Positions 21,263-26,829 of a DNA stretch of 26,829 nt are shown piece after piece. Made by a program: the position numbers and the translations under genes. The notes beneath the pieces were generated by a model that ran no database searches, was not told where the DNA came from, and worked only from the letters and a program-made list of their open reading frames with translations. The first letter of the stretch is position 1, and every line of letters starts with the position of its first letter. The stretch spans positions 1 through 26,829 of the forward strand of contig CAYYGM010000056.1 in the NCBI GenBank assembly GCA_964471555.1, in the 5' to 3' direction. Origin of the DNA: JADLFV01 sp964471555. GTDB lineage: Bacteria; Planctomycetota; Phycisphaerae; Phycisphaerales; Phycisphaeraceae.

Positions 21263-22312
21263 TTACTCGTCCACGGACGCTTCGACCTCCGTGGTGTCGG
21301 CGGCCACGGCGGGCACGTGCTTGAGCTCCATCACCTTGCGGCGGATTTCCTCGAACAGGTCCGGATTGTCCTTGAGGAACTGCTTGGAATTCTCGCGGCC
21401 CTGGCCGATGCGCACGTCGCCGAAGCTGAACCAGGCGCCCGACTTCTGCACGATCTCTTCGGCGACGGCCAGATCCAGCAGATCGCCCGAAGCGCTGATG
21501 CCTTCGTTGAACATGATGTCGAACTCGGCTTGGCGGAACGGCGGCGCGATCTTGTTCTTGACCACCCGGGCGCGGGTGCGGTTGCCAACGGCCGTGTCAC
21601 CTTCCTTGATACTGGCGGTGCGGCGGATGTCGATGCGGACGGATGCGTAGAACTTCAGGGCTCGGCCGCCGGGGGTGGTTTCCGGGTTGCCGAACATGAC
21701 ACCGATCTTCTCGCGGATCTGGTTGATGAAGATCACCGAGCACTTGGAACGAGCGATGGCGGCCGTCAGTTTGCGCATGGCCTGGCTCATCAGGCGGGCC
21801 TGTAGGCCGACGTGGCTGTCACCCATTTCGCCTTCGATCTCCGCCCGGGGGATCAGGGCAGCCACGGAGTCAACGACCACCACGTCTACAGCATTGGAGC
21901 GCACGAGCAGTTCGCAGATTTCCAGGGCCTGTTCGCCGGTGTCGGGCTGGCTGACCAGCAAATCTTCGAGGTTAACGCCCAGGCGGCGGGCCCAGGAGGG
22001 GTCCAGAGCGTGCTCAGCATCGATGAAGGCCGCAACGCCGCCAGCCTTCTGAGCGTTGGCGATCACGTGCAGGGAGAGGGTGGTTTTGCCGGAGGATTCC
22101 GGACCGAAGATCTCGATCACCCGCCCGCGCGGAATACCGCGGCCGCCCAGGGCCAGGTCCAGACTGATGGCGCCGGTGCTGATGCCGGGGGGCACGCTGG
22201 CAGGATCGTCATCGAGGCGCATGATCGAGCCCTTGCCGTAGGCTCGCTCAATCTGGGCCACAGCCCGATCCAGGGCCTGCGTCCGTGCGGGTGAATCGTC
22301 GGTTTTGCTCAT
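21263..22312 (-). CDS. recA: Recombinase RecA
   Basis: The 349-residue protein forms the ATP-dependent filament on single-stranded DNA that drives homologous recombination and triggers LexA self-cleavage. Diagnostic segments are ALDRAVAQIERAYGKGSIM, the Walker A GPESSGKT (70-77), FIDAEHALDP, the Walker B VVVVDSVAALIPRAEIEGEMGD, the MRKLTAAI/INQIREKIGVMFGNPETTPGG loops and RIGQGRENSKQFL. ATG 22312 is set by GAGGAG 5 nt upstream and the family N-terminus; an in-frame ATG at 22369, itself preceded by AAGGAG, would add 19 residues. The promoter lies about 110 bp upstream. Confidence 0.98.
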   Translation of the reverse strand: MSKTDDSPARTQALDRAVAQIERAYGKGSIMRLDDDPASVPPGISTGAISLDLALGGRGIPRGRVIEIFGPESSGKTTLSLHVIANAQKAGGVAAFIDAEHALDPSWARRLGVNLEDLLVSQPDTGEQALEICELLVRSNAVDVVVVDSVAALIPRAEIEGEMGDSHVGLQARLMSQAMRKLTAAIARSKCSVIFINQIREKIGVMFGNPETTPGGRALKFYASVRIDIRRTASIKEGDTAVGNRTRARVVKNKIAPPFRQAEFDIMFNEGISASGDLLDLAVAEEIVQKSGAWFSFGDVRIGQGRENSKQFLKDNPDLFEEIRRKVMELKHVPAVAADTTEVEASVDE

Positions 22313-22422
22313 GGTTGCTCCTCGCCTGCTGGATCCGTTGGACTTGGGGTTTGCTGTTGCGCTCACCATGATAATCAGCTCCTTGACTTGGTGACTGGTT
22401 AGGGACTTGTCAGGTTCGCCCC

Positions 22423-22455
22423 ACCATAACCCTTGTTCGGGTTCTGTCAAGGTTC
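22423..22455 (-). promoter_or_regulatory. recA promoter with candidate LexA-type site
   Basis: On the minus strand TTGACA (22450-22445), a 16-nt spacer and TATGGT (22428-22423) form a strong promoter about 110 bp before the ATG. The -35 box sits exactly within a GTTC-N7-GTTC direct repeat on the plus strand (22441-22455), the same form as the LexA box of alphaproteobacteria. Whether this lineage's LexA reads that motif is unknown. Confidence 0.55.
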
Positions 22456-22509
22456 AGGTTAAGAAATTTTTAAAAAATGTGCGGATTCTGTTCGGCGATC
22501 AGTGGTCAG

Positions 22510-23880
22510 TCAGCGCAGGGCTGACAGCGGGATCTGCGTCAGGCCCACCTGCTGCTTGGCGATGCTGTAGATCACCAGCAGGCGATCGCCCAGGCGAATG
22601 GCGGCTTCGTACTGCGGACCTTCGGGGTTGCGGCCTTTGCCGAGGCCCTCCAGCGGTTGCACGGCGGCGTAGATCAGCAGCCAGGTGCGGTCGAAGTGGA
22701 TGCCGTCGTCGGAGAGGGTCAGATAGAGGTTGCGCCGAGTTTTTTCGTTGCCGATGAGCCAGACGCGACCATTGGGCAGGGAGCCGGCCTCGGGCTGCAC
22801 GTCGCCGAAGAGATTGGTGCGGATGGCGGGCGGATAGTTGTCGTCGGCGTGGTCCTTGACCGCAGCATAGTAGCAACCGCCGTTGACCAGGTGATCGCGC
22901 ACGACAACCCATTTGCCATCGGGCCGTTGGAACTGGGTCTGGTGGGCAAGGCCGCGCGAGCCGTCGGCGGCGAGGTTGTTCGTACCGGGAGCGTACCTGG
23001 GAGCGGGGTTTAATACGAAGTCGGGCTCGGTGTGCATCGCCTGCTGAATTTCCGGCGGCGCATCATCGATCGACGCGGCTTCTGAATAAACAGGATACAC
23101 CGGCACCACCGGCTTGAACCGGCCGGGGGTTACTTCAATGCTCTCGACCAGCGGCGCGGTGCGATAGATCGGTGACGCCGGCTCCAGACGATCACCGGTG
23201 ACTTGCCATTGCTGGATGTAGCGGAAGCCCAGGTCGCGCTTGATGTCGAAGCGGAAGCCGGCCTCACGATCGCGGCCGTCTCGGTAGTTGGCTTCGGGAA
23301 TGGGGCGCGGCTGGAGATGGTTGTAGGACACATCATTGCTCCAGCCGTCATTGGCGCTCAGTTCGCCGAAGACATAGAGCTTGCCGCCGATCACTCTCAA
23401 ACTGCAGCGCACGTAAGGACAATCGATGGCATTCGGGTTGTTGGACTCGGGGCGACGTGCCATAGCCACCGGTGAGGGTGCGATCTCCACCACTTCGTCA
23501 GCCCAGGTGACTTTGCCGGCCTTTTCGTCGTAGCGGCCGAAACGGGCCAGTTGACGTTGGCCGGCGCCGCCCTCATCGCGCAGATGGTTGGTCCAGATGG
23601 CGAGGATACCGTCGGCAAAGGGGATCAGGTCGGGAGCGTGGCTGTACCAGCCCTGCTCGACGGTTCGGCCGTCAATGGTGCGGATGGGTGTGTTTTTGGC
23701 CGGGTTGTAGAGGATTTCGTGCGTGCAGCCACGTAGCGGAGGCAGGCCCAGTCCGGGCGCGGTGCTGTCAAAAGATCGCGGCTGCGTCCACTGGATCGGA
23801 GCCTCCGCTTCGTCCGCAGTGGAAACGGCGCCGGGCCACACCAACAACCACAGCAACCACGCCAAGCCACAGCACCGCAT
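22510..23880 (-). CDS. Exported sialidase-like (BNR/Asp-box) beta-propeller protein
   Basis: The 456-residue protein has a signal peptide (MRCCGLAWLLWLLVWPGAVSTA, cut near residue 22) and a body with the repeated beta-strand texture of a six-bladed propeller. An Asp-box, SDDGIHFDRTW, is visible at 390-400, and NEKTRRNLYLTLSDDG plus EGPQYEAAIRLGDRLLVIYS resemble the final blades of exo-alpha-sialidase/BNR proteins. I did not identify the catalytic Arg triad or Tyr/Glu pair with confidence, so it may act on another glycan or merely bind. It starts 5 bp after the stop of the AraC-type gene and is almost surely cotranscribed with it. The ATG 23880 is chosen for its signal peptide. Confidence 0.75.
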   Translation of the reverse strand: MRCCGLAWLLWLLVWPGAVSTADEAEAPIQWTQPRSFDSTAPGLGLPPLRGCTHEILYNPAKNTPIRTIDGRTVEQGWYSHAPDLIPFADGILAIWTNHLRDEGGAGQRQLARFGRYDEKAGKVTWADEVVEIAPSPVAMARRPESNNPNAIDCPYVRCSLRVIGGKLYVFGELSANDGWSNDVSYNHLQPRPIPEANYRDGRDREAGFRFDIKRDLGFRYIQQWQVTGDRLEPASPIYRTAPLVESIEVTPGRFKPVVPVYPVYSEAASIDDAPPEIQQAMHTEPDFVLNPAPRYAPGTNNLAADGSRGLAHQTQFQRPDGKWVVVRDHLVNGGCYYAAVKDHADDNYPPAIRTNLFGDVQPEAGSLPNGRVWLIGNEKTRRNLYLTLSDDGIHFDRTWLLIYAAVQPLEGLGKGRNPEGPQYEAAIRLGDRLLVIYSIAKQQVGLTQIPLSALR

Positions 23881-23885
23881 GGATC

Positions 23886-24725
23886 TCACGCCAATTCTCC
23901 CTTGAGCCCTGAAGTTAACAACTGACCATGTGCGACTGTCTGTTGCTTGCGCCACTGGCCGGGCGGGCAGCCCATGCGTTGACGAAAGATGCGCACGAAC
24001 AAATTGGGATCGCGCCATCCGCAGGCCCGGGCGATCTGCTTGACGTTCAGGTACGGCTCCAACAGATGCTTGCAGGCCAATGTCAGGCGACAGCGGATCT
24101 GATAGGAGATCGGCCCGCAGCCGACGTTATCGCGGAACAGTGCAGTCAGATGGCTGGCGCTGCACCCGGCATGCTCAGCAATGCTCGCAGCGTCCAGGTC
24201 GTCCACCACATGTGTTTCAATGAAGCGGATGGCTGCGACCAGTTGCGGGTTCTGCTGGCGCGTGCGCAGCGAGCCTTCTTCCGCGGCACGGACCCGGCCG
24301 AGGATCGCAGCCAGCAGGCCGTAGGTCACTACCGGTTGCGGCGGATGCTCGTGCTTGTACTGGTTGACCAGGTCGTTCATCCACTGGCCGACAAACGGGT
24401 CGCCGCGCATGTCGATGATGCGCAGACTACTGCTGAGCAGATCAGGCATCCAGAACCCGCCGACGTAGTAGGTGCGAACCATCTGTTCGGAGTGCTGATC
24501 GTGTGGCTCGTGTTGCGGGATGATGATCAGGTCGCCGGCTTCGAGCAGTCGCTGCTGCCCACCGACGTTGATCCAGCACTGGCCGTCGATGACGAGGATC
24601 AGTTCGTGGAAGGGATGCGCGTGCAGTGCTACGTCGTCGGCTGATTCGAACCGGCCAGCCAGGCTGAAGCGCAGCGGGCCGAGGTTCACTTCCATCATCG
24701 GGTTGAAAGTCTGGCCCTGGATCAT
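23886..24725 (-). CDS. AraC-family transcriptional regulator
   Basis: The 279-residue protein has an N-terminal cupin-like ligand domain (about 1-100, with ALHAHPFHELILVIDGQCWINVGG and LLEAGDLIIIPQHEPH, His-rich as in sugar-binding AraC arms) and a C-terminal double helix-turn-helix (about 162-262: DLDAASIAEHAGCSASHLTALFRD and NVKQIARACGWRDPNLFVRIFRQRMGCPPGQWR). It should bind DNA as a dimer in response to a small molecule, probably a sugar. A GTG at 24728 directly before the ATG is an alternative start. It is divergent from the first LamG gene and heads a two-gene unit with the sialidase-like gene, so both are likely targets. Confidence 0.93.
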   Translation of the reverse strand: MIQGQTFNPMMEVNLGPLRFSLAGRFESADDVALHAHPFHELILVIDGQCWINVGGQQRLLEAGDLIIIPQHEPHDQHSEQMVRTYYVGGFWMPDLLSSSLRIIDMRGDPFVGQWMNDLVNQYKHEHPPQPVVTYGLLAAILGRVRAAEEGSLRTRQQNPQLVAAIRFIETHVVDDLDAASIAEHAGCSASHLTALFRDNVGCGPISYQIRCRLTLACKHLLEPYLNVKQIARACGWRDPNLFVRIFRQRMGCPPGQWRKQQTVAHGQLLTSGLKGELA

Positions 24726-24764
24726 CACGCACCCGTTAAAGTGGAACCGTTATAACCGTGACTC

Positions 24765-24837
24765 ATTGTCTGATGCTATAGATAGTCGAATAATACGGTT
24801 GTTAAAGCGTGTTTTGCCATTATATTCTACTATGTCA
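24765..24837 (+). promoter_or_regulatory. Conserved upstream module A of the first LamG gene
   Basis: Two blocks, 24765-24801 (with TGCTATAGATAGTCG) and 24827-24837 (CTACTATGTCA), recur upstream of the second LamG gene with the same order, spacing and distance to the start. TGCTATAGA resembles an extended -10 box. The module lies in the 178-bp divergent gap with the AraC-type gene, so it may be that regulator's operator, the promoter, or both. Confidence 0.5.
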
Positions 24838-24903
24838 ATGCAAGCAAGAGCCAATTTGATCATGCGTAAGCAATGTCTCTTTTTTCAACCAGGAGGAAAG
24901 ATC

Positions 24904-25725
24904 ATGTCCAAGGCCATCATTCCACAACAATCAGGCGTTCTGGCAGCCATCGTGCTGTGCACGGCGGCGCTGTCGGCGCAAGCGGCCGTGCTCAGTGAAT
25001 GGAATTTTGATTCACTGACCGGCGGCACCACCGTCGAGGATCAGGCAGGCAGCAATGATCTGGTCGTCACCGGCTCGGTCTCTCTGGCCAGCAGCGGCGC
25101 GGGACTCAGCGGCGGATTCGGCAACGCGGCCCAGTTCGGCAACACCAGCGGCGATTACCTGCTCGGCCCCACCGACGCACTCGGCTTCGGCAGCAGCGCC
25201 TTCACCGTTGCTGGATGGATCGCACCCAACTCCGGCAATGCCGCGTCGCTCTACCGCATGGTGGTTGAGAACGGCTCGCATAACAACGGCGGATACAACG
25301 TCTGGATCGGCCCCAGCAACAAGAGCTGGCGCGGAAAGGTCGGCTTCGATATCAAAGGCACGACCAACGTCACCATTCAGAGCAACGCCCGCATCGACGA
25401 CGACAACTGGCACTGGTTTGCTGTGGTCAGCGACGGCTCGACCGCCAGCATGTACGTTGACGGCGTCAAACAGACCGCCACCGCCTCGCTGGCCGGCACC
25501 ACCGCCACACCGCCCAGCGGCTTCGCATTCTCCGTCGGCGACGGCTTCGACGGCAGCATCGATCAACTGACGATCCAGAGCACCGCACTGACCGGCTCGA
25601 TCGACGGCAATAGCGTGCTGACCGGCGGCGACCTGTACAACCTTTGGCAGCAGACCGTTCCCGAGCCGGCCAGTTCGATCCTGCTGGGAGCCGGCGGACT
25701 GCTTCTACTGCGGCGCAGAGCCTGA
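24904..25725 (+). CDS. LamG-domain surface protein with PEP-CTERM sorting signal
   Basis: The 273-residue protein has a signal peptide ending AQA (residue 27), one LamG/concanavalin-like jelly-roll domain (about 30-235, with LSEWNFDSLTGGTTVEDQAG, FTVAGWIAPN, NWHWFAVVSDGS, MYVDGVKQ and GSIDQLTI), and a PEP-CTERM tail: VPEPAS (252-257), a hydrophobic helix and RRR near the end. PEP-CTERM proteins are cleaved and anchored or released by an exosortase, which is not in this window. LamG domains usually bind carbohydrate or calcium. AGGAGG 24891-24896 precedes the ATG by 7 nt. It is probably controlled by the adjacent AraC-type regulator. Confidence 0.92.
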   Translation: MSKAIIPQQSGVLAAIVLCTAALSAQAAVLSEWNFDSLTGGTTVEDQAGSNDLVVTGSVSLASSGAGLSGGFGNAAQFGNTSGDYLLGPTDALGFGSSAFTVAGWIAPNSGNAASLYRMVVENGSHNNGGYNVWIGPSNKSWRGKVGFDIKGTTNVTIQSNARIDDDNWHWFAVVSDGSTASMYVDGVKQTATASLAGTTATPPSGFAFSVGDGFDGSIDQLTIQSTALTGSIDGNSVLTGGDLYNLWQQTVPEPASSILLGAGGLLLLRRRA

Positions 25726-25738
25726 AAAGGGGCGTTGA

Positions 25739-25810
25739 ACTGTTTAGTGCTATAAAAAGTCGTTTACTGCGATTGATTCAATGGATTGTGCAGTGCATGC
25801 TACTAAATCA
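25739..25810 (+). promoter_or_regulatory. Conserved upstream module B of the second LamG gene
   Basis: Block 25739-25775 (with TGCTATAAAAAGTCG) agrees with module A at about 26 of 37 positions, and CTACTAAATCA (25800-25810) at 9 of 11. TGCTATAAA is a good extended -10 box. The offset between blocks is 52 nt here and 53 nt in module A. Confidence 0.5.
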
Positions 25811-25886
25811 GGTCCTGCATGTGCCGGCCGTGGCGTCCGCCTCGCTGCCGGGCGTGACATCTTCTTTTCATCCATGGAGGTCGAAA

Positions 25887-26829
25887 ATGCTAACTCTAGG
25901 TTACCCATCGGCTCGCTGGACTGTCAGGCTGGCGCTGGCAGTCATGTCGGCCGCGCTGATCTGTCTGCCGGCCGGTGCTCAGGTTTCGCTCTGGAATTTT
26001 GATTCACTGTCCGGCGGCACCACCGTGCTCGATCAGGTCGGCTCCAACAACGGCACGATCACCGGATCGGTTAGTCTGGCAGCCAGTGCAGCAGGCTATG
26101 CCGGGGCGGGGTTTGGTAATGCAGCTTCGGTCGGCAACGCCACCAGCGACCTGATCGATCTGGGCGATGTCTCAGACTTTGACTTTGGCACCAGCGCCTT
26201 CTCCGTGGCCGGCTGGGTTCGCCCCAACTCCGGCAGCAGCACCAACCTTTATCGCTTCGTGATCGAAAACGCCATCCACAATCAGGGCGGCTTCAACGTG
26301 GTGCTCGGTCGCAGCGGCGCCAGCTTCCGTGGCAAGCTGATCTTCGACATCAAGGGCAACGGCGCGGACAACATCTCGCTGCTGAGCGACACCCGCATTG
26401 ATGACGACAACTGGCACTGGTTTGCTGTGGTTTCCGACGGCTCGACCGGCAAGATGTACGTTGATGGCATCCTGCAGGTGGCGACTGTGACTTACGGCGC
26501 TGCCACCACCGCCACCGCGCCTTCCGGCTTCAATGCCAACATCGGGCACGAACTGGACGGCGACGTCGATCAGCTTTCCGTCTACAACTCCGCTTTGACA
26601 GGCACGCTCGACGGCGGGTCCAGCGGCACGCTCATCAGCGGGCAACTCTATGACCTGTGGCGAGAGAGCTTTCTGCATGCCGGCGACGCCAACGGTGACG
26701 GCATGGTCAATCTCGCCGATTTGCAGATTCTCGGCGACAACTGGCAGTCCACCACCGCCACCTGGGCGCAAGCGGACTTCACCGGTGACGGCAACGTCAA
26801 CCTGGCTGACCTTCAGATCCTCGGCGACA
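25887..26829 (+). CDS. LamG-domain protein with dockerin-type repeats (continues past the window)
   Basis: At least 314 residues are encoded and the frame is still open at the window edge. GGAGG (25876-25880) lies 6 nt before the ATG. A signal peptide (MLTLGYPSARWTVRLALAVM onward, ending near PAGA) precedes a LamG domain (about 35-255) closely similar to that of the upstream gene, including SLSGGTTVLDQVGSN, FSVAGWVRPNSG and NWHWFAVVSDGS. The C-terminus differs: GDANGDGMVNLADLQILGD and DFTGDGNVNLADLQILGD, two EF-hand-like dockerin-type calcium loops starting near residues 267 and 297. The protein probably continues into a further anchor. It is a tandem paralogue of its neighbour. Confidence 0.92.
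   Translation, partial: MLTLGYPSARWTVRLALAVMSAALICLPAGAQVSLWNFDSLSGGTTVLDQVGSNNGTITGSVSLAASAAGYAGAGFGNAASVGNATSDLIDLGDVSDFDFGTSAFSVAGWVRPNSGSSTNLYRFVIENAIHNQGGFNVVLGRSGASFRGKLIFDIKGNGADNISLLSDTRIDDDNWHWFAVVSDGSTGKMYVDGILQVATVTYGAATTATAPSGFNANIGHELDGDVDQLSVYNSALTGTLDGGSSGTLISGQLYDLWRESFLHAGDANGDGMVNLADLQILGDNWQSTTATWAQADFTGDGNVNLADLQILGD

Noticed and set aside
25012..25566. Minus-strand frame opposite the first LamG domain
   Set aside because: It is an Ala/Gly/Val-rich shadow; a similar shadow appears opposite the second LamG gene only because the two genes are paralogues.

Overview
The window is GC-rich, gene-dense chromosomal DNA, most likely from a planctomycete and probably close to the Phycisphaerae. 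This rests on the mix of features: a membrane protein ending in a CxxCGYDLRG zinc ribbon, a small RCPRCG zinc-ribbon protein, a stand-alone sigma region 4 protein, a bare Hanks-type kinase, a PEP-CTERM surface protein, a dockerin-type calcium repeat, and intergenic palindromes built from short repeated units. No mobile element, CRISPR array, rRNA or tRNA was recognised. The assignment is by pattern recognition, not by a database search.

Layout. 1-5500: an unknown soluble protein, a solitary NADH dehydrogenase subunit C gene (nuoC), a membrane zinc-ribbon protein on the minus strand, a large ion transporter of the NhaD/citrate-transport type, a HIT-family nucleotide phosphorylase or hydrolase, and a small sigma region 4 protein. 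5500-7800 (minus strand): a Ser/Thr kinase, a membrane-anchored amidase-fold protein and a small lipoprotein. 7996-10231: an M48 membrane metalloprotease followed by dapF. 10226-14659 (minus strand): a compact operon pepP-type peptidase > accB > accC > beta-CASP metallo-hydrolase, joining the first step of fatty acid synthesis to a putative RNA-processing enzyme. 14696-18141: a nitrilase-family amidase, an Mrp/ApbC ATPase, a Spy-like periplasmic protein and an ANTAR response regulator. 18529-22312: a GT-C glycosyltransferase-like membrane protein, a small zinc-ribbon protein, a ribosome hibernation factor and recA. 22510-26829: an accessory-looking locus with an AraC-family regulator, an exported sialidase-like (BNR) protein and two tandem LamG-domain surface proteins, the second running off the window.

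Two patterns stand out. First, about eight genes have a -10-like hexamer (TANNNT) 5-8 nt before the start codon and no Shine-Dalgarno sequence, four of them at exactly 6 nt. This suggests widespread leaderless transcription and also fixes several start codons. Second, the two LamG genes share conserved upstream blocks at nearly the same distance from their start codons. The first copy lies in the intergenic region shared with the divergent araC-type gene, so the blocks are a candidate operator or promoter module for that locus.
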